Assembly: GCF_022539505.1 (NCBI RefSeq)
Contig: NC_061512.1
Coordinates: forward strand, 151,077,962-151,141,961
Source: Lolium rigidum
Lineage: Eukaryota; Streptophyta; Magnoliopsida; Poales; Poaceae
DNA length: 64,000 bases
Direction: 5' to 3'
The notes under the pieces were generated by a model. It was not told where the DNA came from. It made no database searches and was given only the letters and a program-made list of their open reading frames with translations. Every line of letters starts with the position of its first letter. The first letter of the stretch is position 1. The position numbers and the translations under genes were made by a program. This document shows positions 46,449 to 56,508 of the stretch, one piece after another.

Positions 46449-47669
46449 GGGTTCGGGCGAAGCAGTGCACCGTTGGATGAAGAAATCGTGTGGTGAAAAA
46501 AGGATCTCATAGATACAAGGGTAAAAAGGTATTTTTACTGGGAAGGACCGGAACAGGCGTTACCATACGTGCGCCAGGAAAAGCGGAGGACGTGTGTCCC
46601 CCACTTGCACGACGTGTCAACGTGGTGGGAACAGTGGACCCACAAGGCAGAAAAAATCCCAATTATTGACAGAGATGAAGAGAATTTGACAAAGGAAAAT
46701 ATGTCGACAAGAAAAATAAAAAGAGAATGGCGACAGGGTAAATCATTTGAATACTTTTGAGCCTTTGATCAAATACAAGTTTTTGCCCAAATGCTCGGGG
46801 GCTACTTTGGAAAAATAGAAAATTTCGAGTATGACAATATAGAAATGGCGAGAGCCTATGACCAAATCCAAGAATTTGTTCATAGCCTCGGGGGCTACTC
46901 CCATCGGGAGCGCTGGTCGCGCACCCGATAAATATGAAAATATCGAGAAGGATTATAAAAATAGCAGCAAAGGATATTAATTTGTGGAGCCTACACCCAA
47001 GCACAAGTTCTTGGCTGTAGCCTCGGGGCTACTCCCATCGGGAACGCTGTTCGCGTGCCCGATGAATTTTATCAAAATAAAACAGAAGTGAGTATATTTC
47101 GAGTTACAAAGATAACTCTACATATACTCCCATCGGGAAGACAAAATAAGTCATCAAATATGACTCGATAAAATGTGCTATTCCAAAGGCGAAAAGCACT
47201 CGACAATATATTCTCGTAACGCCAAAGTTGCGATCAATTTCTGAATGCCGCAAATTTGCGAAGGTAAGACCCCGGATCCGTTCTGCTCGGGCGTGGCATC
47301 GCCAAAGACTGCGCTCTGCTACTTTTATCCGTATCAACGGATACGAAGAAAAATCCTAACGGACGCGTTAGGTACCCGATAAATTTGACTCGGGACTCGA
47401 CGAATGGTAAGACCTTAAGCGGCACCCGTCGAAGTTTACACCAAGTATCCCGAGATCATGTCCAGGGACGTGATCTTGAAGTAGGTTTTTGCGGATTGCC
47501 ACTAGAGCAGTTAACTAGTACCTGATCCGTCAGATGAACTAGCCCCAACTACCATTATCCCTGTACAATATAGAATTTTATGTGAAGAAGCATAAATACG
47601 AGTTCTCGAAAAATATAAACAGATGAGATTTCCCTTGACTCTACAATTCAAGCAAAATCTCGGGGCTAC
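46449..47669. repeat. 3' non-coding region with CTCGGGGGCTAC / CCCATCGGGA repeats
   Basis: 1.2 kb without a gene. A unit built of CTCGGGGGCTACTCCCATCG, then GGA(G/A)CGCTG(G/T)TCGCG and CCCGAT, occurs at about 46890-46932 and 47021-47064, with partial copies near 46795 and 47127. The last lines before the LTR (ATCTCGGGGCTAC) serve as polypurine region. Confidence 0.55.
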
Positions 47670-48054
47670 CGACATAGGCATCCCAAATGGGCCTGCCAAA
47701 GATAGTACCCGGAGTTTATCGAAGGCCCACTACCCGAAGAACAAGAAGATTCGGGAATCCAAGATGTGTTAAGGAAAGCTAGAGTTGTAATAGGAAGAGT
47801 TATTTGTAATCTGGCGGGATGAGTTAGAAACCGTCCCGGACTCTGTAACTTGTACAAAACGAAACCCTCGGCTCCACCTCCTATATAAGGGGGAGTCGAG
47901 GGACAAAGAAAGGATCGAATCTACTGTCAACATAATCCTAGTTTTCTTAATCGCCGAGTACTTTTCGCCTAAACCTTCGAGATCTACTTGCCCTCTACTT
48001 CTAGCAAAACCCTAGTCTACAATCTGTAGGCATTGACAAGTTAATCCTTTGTCA
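47670..48054 (+). repeat. 3' LTR of Retand-type element
   Basis: 385 bp, differing from the 5' LTR at five sites: first base C instead of T, TC for CT at 47720-47721, and two later substitutions. Ends CTTTGTCA, followed by ATCAT. Confidence 0.95.
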
Positions 48055-48059
48055 ATCAT

Positions 48060-48711
48060 AGAGTGGCGCAATCAGACAACGCTAAGATCTATCAATTTCT
48101 TACACAATCTAGGGAGCTTTTCAACTTGTGTCTACAGCCAAAAAAAACTCCCTGCCTGTCTATTCTGACCAACGCTGACATAGAAGTTGAGGAAGGAGGA
48201 GTGCATCCACATGGCAATGAGATAAAATGGAGTTATGTGTTGACGGCCAGATAATCGTTTATTATTCAGAGTCATGGTCATGGCTGAATGTCTCATGGAT
48301 TTGTTCTGTTATGTTGTTTCCGCACAAGTCTACAGTCTTCTCGGGATGCTGATGAAGATGGCATGCAGAGTCACAAGATAGAATCAAAGAGTTCTGGCGC
48401 AGCGCACAACCATGGAACCCCGAAGGTGCAGCTACAAGCTACCAGCTCAGCAAACGTAGTCGATCGGCAATGGGATACTGATACAGCAGAAACTTTGATC
48501 AACACGTGTTGCACGTGTGCACATCTAACAACCACAATCCTCTATTTCGTTTGGATCTCTATCATCTTCCCCAAATCATGTCAGATTCCAACGAGTGGAC
48601 AACGCGCAGCCGCGTAGGCCGGTATCAGCCTTTCACCTGCCGTATAAATCACACGAGTGAGCTGCGAGCAACAACAAGAGCAAGCACAGCAATATCGATC
48701 ACTCAGTTCTG
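48060..48711 (+). promoter_or_regulatory. Promoter region of the dioxygenase gene
   Basis: Two G-boxes (CACGTG at 48503-48508 and 48512-48517) sit nine bases apart about 200 bp before the ATG; such ACACGTGT/GCACGTGT cores bind bZIP or bHLH factors. TATAAAT at 48643-48649 is a good TATA box, so transcription probably starts near 48675, leaving a leader of about 40 nt. The Retand-type 3' LTR ends 657 bp upstream of the ATG. Confidence 0.6.
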
Positions 48712-49883
48712 ATGGAAGACGCAACAATGCCTCGGAACCTGGGCGGCTCGCTGCCAGTGCCCAACGTGCAGGACCTCGCCGGCCGGCCCGAAGACCTCCC
48801 GCCCACCCTCCTCAACCGCTACCTGAGACCTGAGCCCACCCTCCCCGACGCCCCTGCTGACGAGCAGGAGCATGTCCCCGTCGTCGACTTCGCCCGGCTC
48901 TTCGGCCAGAAGGAGGAAGATCGCGCAGAGGAGGCCGCCAGGCTGTGCATGGCCTGCGAGGACTGGGGCTTCTTCCAGGTCGTCAACCACGGCATTCCCG
49001 AGGAGACCATGGAGGAGATGAAGCGAAGCGTCATGGGATTCTTCGCGCTGCCGCTGCCGGAGAAGCAAGCTCTGGCCCAGGAGCCTGTAGGCATCGAGGG
49101 GTACGGCCAGGCGTTCGTCGTCTCCGAGGAGCAGAAGCTCGACTGGGCCGACATGTTCTACCTCGTCACGCAGCCGCCCAGCTACCGCCACCTCCGCCTC
49201 TGGCCATCCAACCCCTCCACGTTCAAGTAAGTACTCAAAGTCCAGCTGCTAACGTAGCATTCCTTGATGTCCACAACTATGATGGCTGCAGTCCATTTGT
49301 TTGCTACTGCAGGGATTGCCTGGAGAGCTACTCCGCGGAGGTGCAGAGGGTGGCCCGCGAGCTGCTGGGGGCCATGGCGGGGAACCTGGGCGTGCGGGAC
49401 CCCACGGACATGACGAGGCTCGCCGAGGTGCAGGCCATGAGGATGAACTACTACCCGCGGTGCCCGGAGCCGCACGCGGACCGGGTGCTGGGCCTGTCGC
49501 CGCACTCCGACGCCACCGGGCTAACGCTGCTGCTGCAGGTGGGCTCTGTTGCCGGGCTGCAGATCAGGAGGAACGGCCGCTGGCTCCCCGTCTCGCCGCT
49601 CCCCGGGGCCCTCCTCGCCAACGTCGGCGACGTTGTCGAGGTCTTCACCAATGGCAAGTACAAGAGCGTCGAGCACAGGGCGGTCGTCAACCCGCGCCAG
49701 GAGCGCATGTCCATCGCCGCCTTCCACAGCGGCAAGTACGGCACCACGTACGGGCCGCTGGAGGACGTCGTCCGCGACCAGGAGCCGCGCTACAGGAGCG
49801 TCAGCGTCGAGGACTTCTATAAGCTCGTCGTCTCCACCAAGCTCGACGGCAAAAAGATCATGGACGCCATGAAGATCACTTGA
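48712..49883 (+). CDS. 2-oxoglutarate/Fe(II)-dependent dioxygenase (SRG1 / norcoclaurine synthase 1-like)
   Basis: The only convincing host gene. Two exons, 48712-49226 and 49313-49883, with an 86-bp GTAAGT...CTGCAG intron splitting Lys172; product 361 aa. The N-terminal domain (VPVVDFARLF, ACEDWGFFQVVNHGIPEETM) is the DIOX_N fold. The jelly-roll core has MNYYPRCPEP and the iron ligands His236 and Asp238 (SPHSDATGLTLLLQ) and His293 (VEHRAV), with Arg303-x-Ser305 for 2-oxoglutarate. Cytosolic enzyme of the plant DOXC class in specialised metabolism; the substrate cannot be read from sequence. The frame is intact and very GC-rich, unlike the retroelements around it. ATG 48712 is preferred over the in-frame ATG 48727 because it is first in the leader. 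Confidence 0.93.
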
Positions 49884-50716
49884 TGATGGGTTTGTTCTTT
49901 GTTGTTGCTCACAATAGTGATTACTAGTTGAGTTGAGTGCCCGATTGCCACGGCCCACATTTTCCTCTAACTCATAGGCATCAAGGCATTTTAAGCAAGC
50001 AGCTTTCGCAACATGGCATCAGAGACGAGCGTTGTAAGAGATGCTAACATAGCCCCTATTTCTCGCAACCGAATAAAGCGAGTTCAGTCTCCCGAAAAAC
50101 AATTTGGTAGCGGATTTAGCGACGGCGCAGAACAGAAACCGAAAACGTGAACCGAACTCGCCGAAATCAAACGTCGCGGGAACTCGAAATTTGCGATTGC
50201 ACTCGATTTCATCGGATCAAGCTGAATTCGTTCATAATTTTTACAATACTAGGCAAAATACATGTATATTCCACCTACATTACGAACTAGGGACCTAATT
50301 AAACTAGATTTTTAGTCCCCGGAGTGACTATACTGTCACCGGGGCGCTAATGTCGCCGGCAGAGGGTTTTTGCTCGCCGGGTCTTCCTAGGCGACGACGA
50401 CCGCTGCCACCTCGACGACCGCCGCCTCAGAGGTGCTCCCGCAGGCTAGAGGCGGCCCGGCGGCGTCGTCGTCGTCGTCATCGTGCGGGGGCAGCGCCGG
50501 CAGCGGAGGGTTGCACGCGTCGGCAGCGGGGGGCGCCTCCGCTTCTCCTTCCGGCGCCTCCTCCGCGCGCGCTTGCAGGTACGCCATCATCTCCGGCCAC
50601 TTCCGGCCGGCCCGCTTCCACGCGCCATCGGAGCGCCTACGCTTGGCGAGCTCCGGCGACGCCCATACACCCGGCGGACACCGAGTTGACCTTCCGGCGC
50701 CGGATCGGCCACCTCC
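49884..50716. other. 3' flank of the dioxygenase gene, then GC-rich unassigned segment
   Basis: AATAAA at 50072-50077 may be a poly(A) signal. From about 50340 the DNA is GC-rich, with a GTC microsatellite (50464-50482). It continues across the LTR element at 57447. On the minus strand it could encode a protein end (RSDGAWKRAGRKWPEMMAYL, then an Asp run), so it may be a gene fragment or a DNA transposon carrying one. Not resolved. Confidence 0.4.
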
Positions 50717-51650
50717 TGATGCGGGCTAAGCCCGAGGGTGTGCCCAATCTTCACGGTTTGACCCGGGTGAGTGTGATTGCGGAGGGGGATTCGCGGGGAA
50801 GTGGATGAACGCGAAGGACACGATACAAACACACGCACACAACACAAACCGGTTATCCTCGTTGGCCCGAACCACCAACCGATAGAATTGCAAGACAAAG
50901 ACCAAAGGTAGAATCTCTTGCAAAAGATCGACAAATCCAAATAGAATTCCCAAAGAGTAAAAGACCAACTAAGAATAGAGTTGCAAAGCAAGAGATTCTC
51001 AATTGATAGAATTACTAGAATGGAAAAAGATCCGGATAAGGAGGGATACAATAGATGGTTAATCTAAGGTGGGGGTTTCCCAAATCCACTAGGGGATAAT
51101 AGAGGCATAAGCCAATTCATCTAAACATCATCTCTCCCTCATGAAGGTGGGGGTAGGTTCCTATATATAGGTAGGGGGCCGAAGGGGTAAGTTACAAGCC
51201 AAAGTGGGCTGAGATCTGGCTGAGGTTCGATGGGGCGGAAGTTCCGGCCGTCCTGGGCGGAAGTTCCGGTCCTGGGCGGAAGTTCCGGCCATCAGGGGCG
51301 GAAGTTCCGGCCGCAGCTCTTCAGTGCGAGCATCTTCGGTCTTGACAGTGTCTGGGCGGAAGTTCCGGCTGTGTCGGGCGGAAGTTCCGGCCTGGAGCGT
51401 CCAGCTCCTCTTTCTCCTTCTCTTCCATGCTTCCGTGACATCGGCCTTGCGTCCTCGGGTCTCCATGGCATCCTCCCTTCCCTCCGTACTTGTCGTCGAG
51501 TTCCTATCATCAAGATATGACGGAGTATGAAGTAGTATATCGTTCCACATAGGCGATTGTAGACACGCGTAAAGGAGAAGATTCACCTTTGCGTGTCGTC
51601 TTGGCGATAAAGCATATGATGCGGTGTAGACCGAAGGTCGGGCTGCATCA
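50717..51650 (-). repeat. 3' LTR (minus strand) with GGAAGTTCCGG array
   Basis: 934 bp, TGATGCGGGC...GCTGCATCA. Six copies of GGGCGGAAGTTCCGG-like units at 51233-51392. Minus-strand TATA box CTATATATAG at 51161-51170. Confidence 0.92.
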
Positions 51651-51663
51651 TCTCCCCCCACTT
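51651..51663 (-). other. Polypurine tract of the minus-strand element
   Basis: Minus-strand AAGTGGGGGGAGA abuts the 3' LTR. The frame after the ORF runs through it (TLFQVGGDD), as in many plant gypsy elements whose polyprotein ends at the polypurine tract. Confidence 0.8.
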
Positions 51664-52002
51664 GAAAAAGAGTCGTCCTCGACGATAACTCTTCATGAAC
51701 GTGTATAGGAGGTAGATGACAACCACGCTTGAATGTCCCGTCACTTGTCAAGAGCCCTATCAATAGCACAAGAGAAGCAAGAGAACACTCAAAGCGTAGC
51801 CAATGTTCAACGGATTTAGCAATATGTCCCAAGTGTAAGGAGGTCACCTTAGCATAATGTCGGTGTGCTCTCATTGAGAGATCTTGTGTAGTAGATGTAT
51901 GGGGTTGAACCCATTCGTTGACGCTCATCCACAAGTCACTTGTACCTTCACACAACAAAGACCAAGCAAAATATGTTTGTGTGTGATATTGGAGCACATC
52001 AT
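51664..52002 (-). pseudogene. Detached C-terminal part of the repeat-protein ORF
   Basis: Minus-strand open sequence in phase with 54313-52405 once the MITE and one 9-bp duplication are set aside (codon ATT-GAT spans the join). It reads LQYHTQTYFAWSLLCEGTSD, then HYAKVTSLHLGHIAKSVEHW, and ends near the polypurine tract with SSRTTLFQVGGDD. Separated from its start by the MITE, so probably not translated. Confidence 0.65.
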
Positions 52003-52011
52003 CAATGACAT

Positions 52012-52404
52012 GGGAGTGGTGTTTTGGAACATGGGAGCATATGCTCCCTCTATTTTGAAATGTATCTTACACATATTTTGAATTTCAAAAAAATTGAAAC
52101 GGAAAATTAGCATGTACATCTTCTCGTGCTACACGCTCACCAAGTTGTTTCATAAAAAATCGACTTGTCATGTGACGTGTGTAAAAAAGACAAAAGTCAC
52201 AGCTGAAAATAATGCTTTTCACACGATAAGTTTTCTCTTTTTTACGTAGACCACAAAAAATATTAGTTTTTCGTGAAACTTGACGAACGAACATATATTA
52301 TGAAGATGTACATGTAAAAATTTTTGTTAAAATTTTTCTACATTTCAAAATATGATTTTTTGGTAGAGGGAGCATACGCACCCGGGAGCCGAATTGAATT
52401 TCCG
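52012..52404. mobile_element. MITE, Mutator-like by 9-bp duplication
   Basis: 393 bp flanked by CAATGACAT at 52003-52011 and 52405-52413. The ends are imperfect inverted repeats of equal layout: the shared core TATGCTCCCTC lies at the same distance (39 nt to its end) from each border. The middle is AT-rich and has no ORF. It supplies the last ~35 codons of the ORF at 52298-54313. Confidence 0.75.
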
Positions 52405-54313
52405 CAATGACATGTCCTTTAATGTTCACAACACCGTTAGCACAACACAAATTTATCAAGAATAATGCATGTGCAAGGTCAATGTGTAAGAACTCCGTAT
52501 GAACATCTTCCAAATGTGGAACCACAAAAACTCCAAATTGTGAGACGACTATGATGTCCATCTCATGTAGGAACTCATGTGCATTGTTGCACTCAAGGCA
52601 TCGGAAAGAGAAATTGTTCAACATCCTTGAAGCAATAAGTGGAGAGTTTGGCAAAAACACATACGGAAGAGTGTCCAAAGTATCATCAACATGTGTGCAC
52701 ACAAACCATTGGAAAGAGAAATTGGTCCTCATATTTGGTGCAACACACAACATATCTTCCAAAAAGTTTACCAAGCAAAAATTTGCACAACCGTGCGTGC
52801 CAACAAACCACATGAAAGAGAAATTGGTCAACTTGTTTGAGGCAACACCAACGGTAAGAATCACATCATCATGCTTGCAAAAGAACCATAAGAAAGAGAA
52901 ATTGTTCGGCATGTTCAATGCAAAGCATGGGAAAGGTATTAGAGCCGGGTTCGATCTTGAACTCACTTGTATTATGCTCTCAAGAGCTCTTTTTGTCAAC
53001 TCGTGCTCAATCGAGGTTGACATTGGCATTCTTGTACCTACACACACAATAGGCAAAGCAAAGAATGTGTGTGCATGGTATATGAACACATCATCCATCA
53101 TGATGGTCCATCTCTTTTGCACATCACCATTAGCGTTAAGCAAAGCATCATAATAGATATGGTGAATATGCGGGGTAAACACATGAACATGCTCATCATG
53201 GATATAGGCAAAGTCTCCAAAATTTGAGAGAGCTATGGGGGCAATCTCATTTACAAGTATATTAACATCATTGCAAACCAAGCATTGGAAAGAGAAAGTA
53301 TTCAACATTTTGGTTGCATTAATGGGAGAGTATTGCAAGCATCTAGAGCAAAACATGTTCAACATTTTATCATTGTTGTCAACACACCTAGGGAAAGAGC
53401 AATTGTTCATCAAGGGTGTCACAACACAAGCATCATCATCATTGCAAGCAACACATGGGAAAGAGCAATTGTTCGACATATTGCAAGCAAGAGGAAGTAA
53501 CTCGAAAGACTCATAGCATGGCATGGAAATATTATCATAAGCAACTAATTCCACATGATCAACAATAGATGTATCACATGTATCACATGGGAATGTGAAA
53601 GAAGCATATGTCATAGCAATCGGATCATCATCATCATGCATGCACTCACAAATCATCATGTCCACTAGTGAGATCATGGCATCATCAACACCTTTATTGT
53701 TACCTTTATCGTCCGACTCATTTGAAGTAGGCGTTGTGGAAGTGGTAGGCTCCATGTGGCCTCCATGTTCATCTTCAAGAAAGCATGGTGTGATAGCATC
53801 ATCTTCATGCACCATGTACATCTTCTCCATGATCGGCGTCTCGTCATCCATGGAACCTAATGAGTCATAAGAGAACACACTAGAGGTAGAGGGTAAGTTG
53901 TTAGAATTCGAAATGGCCTCACATGACCTATCAACTACCACTCTCATCTCACTCGGTGTATCACTCATGCTCTCGAAGTGTATGCTTTCAAGCTCACATA
54001 TAGTGGATGCACTCATCTCACATATAGTGGAGTCGCTCATCTCACATATAGTGGAGTCCCTCATCTCCATGGCAATGACGTCGTCGATGTGCGAGCAACC
54101 TAGCAAAGAGGAAGACAACACAAGAGGAGTAGAGGTTAAGTTGTTAGAAATCAAAGTGTCCTCACTCGACTCATGGGGTGTGTCACTCTTGCTCTCAAGG
54201 TGTTTGAAGTAGGATTTGCACTCGGCTTTATCTTTGGAGGTCATATTGGCTATTTGAGCATCTAGCTCGGCAAAATAGGCTCTCATCTCGTCTTGTTCTT
54301 GTGGTGTCATCAT
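52298..54313 (-). CDS. 671-aa cysteine-rich repeat protein of the non-autonomous element
   Basis: A single open minus-strand frame, MMTPQEQDEMRAYFAELDAQ. The N-terminal 60 residues are helical and charged; then comes a Ser/Glu/Asp-rich region with three tandem 8-residue units (DSTICEMS, nt about 54000-54066). From about residue 270 at least eight degenerate repeats follow, consensus NNFSFx[CW][FL]xC[NTK], for example NNCSFPCVACNDD, LNTFSFQCLVCND, TNFSFQWFVCTH and NNFSFRCLECNN; several hold a C-x2-C pair. The final ~35 residues come from the MITE. Beyond the MITE the same frame continues from 52002 to the polypurine tract. No known domain recognised. As the element's only ORF it may act in packaging or RNA binding, but that is speculation. 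Confidence 0.7.
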   Translation of the reverse strand: MMTPQEQDEMRAYFAELDAQIANMTSKDKAECKSYFKHLESKSDTPHESSEDTLISNNLTSTPLVLSSSLLGCSHIDDVIAMEMRDSTICEMSDSTICEMSASTICELESIHFESMSDTPSEMRVVVDRSCEAISNSNNLPSTSSVFSYDSLGSMDDETPIMEKMYMVHEDDAITPCFLEDEHGGHMEPTTSTTPTSNESDDKGNNKGVDDAMISLVDMMICECMHDDDDPIAMTYASFTFPCDTCDTSIVDHVELVAYDNISMPCYESFELLPLACNMSNNCSFPCVACNDDDACVVTPLMNNCSFPRCVDNNDKMLNMFCSRCLQYSPINATKMLNTFSFQCLVCNDVNILVNEIAPIALSNFGDFAYIHDEHVHVFTPHIHHIYYDALLNANGDVQKRWTIMMDDVFIYHAHTFFALPIVCVGTRMPMSTSIEHELTKRALESIIQVSSRSNPALIPFPCFALNMPNNFSFLWFFCKHDDVILTVGVASNKLTNFSFMWFVGTHGCANFCLVNFLEDMLCVAPNMRTNFSFQWFVCTHVDDTLDTLPYVFLPNSPLIASRMLNNFSFRCLECNNAHEFLHEMDIIVVSQFGVFVVPHLEDVHTEFLHIDLAHALFLINLCCANGVVNIKGHVIAEIQFGSRVRMLPLPKNHILKCRKILTKIFTCTSS

Positions 54314-56508
54314 GTATAACTCTCACTAGGAAGGGTGTATATGTGGTGGAAAGAGAACTACCAAAAGGTCAAGACTAGCAACAAAATCGAGAAAATGGTT
54401 CAAGTTAGAGAATAACCGATATGTACTCACACACACACTATAAGCACACGCAAAAGGCTAAGAACTCTATATGGTGGTAGGTGAGGAAGTGGATAGCAAA
54501 CGAAAAGAACCAAAGAAAATGTCTATTGTCAAATGTGGGTAAGATCCAAAGTCAAATGTCAAAAGCGGTGATCTATGTCAAGGAAACACGGAAACACACA
54601 CAAGGAAGATCAATGGGGTTAGCGCGACCAAGGAAGTGAGCAAGTAACAAGATGGTCCTAACGAAGACTATATGCTCGGTGTCACGCCAACACAAGAGAG
54701 ACCATAGCTTGGTTGCATATGAGAGAAGCAACTAGATTTGCACAAATGCCACTCTTCTCTTATCTCTCTTAGTGCTCACAAGCTTTGCACTCCTTTGTAT
54801 CGGTGGACACACACTCTTTTTCTATTTCTGTTTCTCTTTTTTTTTCACTTTTTTTTTCTCTATGCTTAAAAGCTTTATTTTTCTCTATGTCACACTTTTT
54901 CTTCTTTTGTGTATCTTTCTCACCGAGCTTGCTTCGGAGCTTTGCTCAACACAACGCACACACACCCTCTCACGGTCGTGACACTTGTGCAATGCTTCGC
55001 AACACTCGAAAAGCTACTCTCAATGGGATATGTACACAAAGAAAGAAACGGGGTTACAAGGGGTGGGGCAAGTTATACCTATTGATGTTAGGCGGTGTCA
55101 AGCACACAAACTTGCGATGATCGAGGTGGTGTCGATGATGGTGTCGAAGTTGCGCCGGAATCCGGGGTGCCAAAGGTGTCGTCGCGGTGTTGGTGTAGGC
55201 GCGGAAGCTTGGTAGACAAACCTTGCACTCCAACACAGAAACCGAGCAAATTAAGTCAATGCCCGAAAAGTTGGGTCAAAACGAGCGGTCAAAAGTTGGG
55301 TTCCAAAAATTGTCAAAAATTAGACGTAGACTATGTAGAGTCAAACGGGCTCCGGAAAGTTGTCAAAATTTGGGGCAAAAAGATGAGTCAAAACTGGACG
55401 AATTTTGAGTCAAAACTGGGCGCCGGGCCGGAACTTCCGGTCAAGTTCCGGTCAACTTCCGGAAATACGTGAAATCGGTCCAGGGGCTTACTGCATAGGA
55501 AACTGCGACTTTCGGAAGTTGGGCGGAACTTCCGCTCGGCCGGAAGTACCGGTGGCTACGGCCGGATGTTCCGGTCTGGAAAATTTTCGGCGCTGAAACT
55601 GAGGATCAAACGTGCGGGCTGGAGCTGATTTCACGCAAGCAGGCAAGCGGAAGGTGGGGCTGTAGCGCGAGTTGGAGCGTGGCGTGGTGCGGCGGCCAGG
55701 GGCGGTGGGCGCTGTGTGCTGCAGATGCGTGGGCCGCGCGGGTGGGCGCACGTGGAGCTTGAGCTAGCCAGGGGCAGGGGCAGGCAGTTGCTGAGCGGAG
55801 GGGAGCAGCTTGGGCGGGCCAGGAGGTGGGCGCCGGTGCGGGCGCGGTGGTGGCCTGGTGGCCTTTGCGTGGAGGCTTGGCAGGGGCGTGGATGGCGCAG
55901 GCGGCAGCTGTGGCTCGATCGCTGCGGTGCTGCTGCTGTGGTCGGGCGTGGTGGAGATGGGCCAAGGCGGCAACGGGGCCTGTAGCCTGTAGGCGAGCTG
56001 GGGCTGGTGGTAGCTGGGCCGGGCGTTGCGTGGTGGCGTGCGTGGCGGCGGTCGCTGGTGGCTTGTGCTGGAGGCGATCGAGCGCGCGATGAGATGCAGT
56101 GGTGGTGGAGCGGCCTGGTTCGTGGGGAAGAAGAAAGGGGCCAGCGGCGTTGACTCGATTTTTGGCCTGGGCCGGAACTTCCGGTGGATGTGGCCGGTAG
56201 TTCCGAAAATACCAGAATTTTTCAGATCTGGATCTGGGCCGACAAACTGCACGAACACGAGGCGGAAAAACGGAGCAGAAATTGGGGATTTGGAGGGGCA
56301 AACGGTGGAATTTGACGGTGAAAATTGGAGGGATGAGAGATCAACACCAATAACACAAGATCTATGGACCAAAACCACAAACAACGCAACAAATCCTCAG
56401 ATCCCAAATTCGAGCTATTTTTTGGGGAAAAATTTTTGGGGAAATTTTTGGGCGAAATTGGTGGAATCGGAGGGTCAAATCCGTGGCAACCTTTGCTCAG
56501 ATACCATA
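54314..56508 (-). other. Leader region of the minus-strand element with primer site
   Basis: 2.2 kb. The minus-strand primer site GGTATCTGAGCAAAGG (near 56490-56505) resembles the initiator-Met type TGGTATCAGAGC. CCGGAACTTCCGG-like motifs recur at 55427-55580 and 56170-56205. A GC-rich block (55620-56130) has long Pro/Ala-rich open frames on the minus strand that look like composition effects. A pyrimidine-rich run is at 54806-54915. Confidence 0.6.

Larger units (their letters stand above)
35130..48054 (+). mobile_element. Complete Retand/Tat-lineage Ty3/gypsy retrotransposon
   Basis: 12.9 kb with 385-bp LTRs at both ends, perfect ATCAT duplications (35125-35129, 48055-48059), primer site, gag, protease, RT, RNase H, integrase, then a 5.7 kb 3' region with an antisense spliced gene. 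By eye the LTRs differ at 5 of 385 sites (1.3 percent), about half a million years at the commonly used 1.3e-8 rate. The polyprotein is broken by about a dozen 1-nt indels and two stops. Confidence 0.95.

Noticed and set aside
46311..46470. Upstream extension of the antisense ORF (start at 46470)
   Set aside because: It would place the start before the TATA box at 46441-46448; ATG 46311 with the typical N-terminus fits better.
35125..48059. Interpreting the Retand-type element as part of a gene cluster with the dioxygenase
   Set aside because: Perfect LTR borders and ATCAT duplication show an independent insertion; the antisense gene belongs to the element.
50747..51650. Long minus-strand frames through the LTR (also at 56952-57473)
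   Set aside because: Present in both LTR copies and built largely from the GGAAGTTCCGG array; the open state follows from the repeat and there is no sign of coding selection between near-identical copies.
55606..56301. Pro/Ala-rich 231-codon open frame on the minus strand
   Set aside because: Very GC-rich DNA with several overlapping open frames on both strands; low-complexity composition, no domain, and it lies in the leader of the LTR element.
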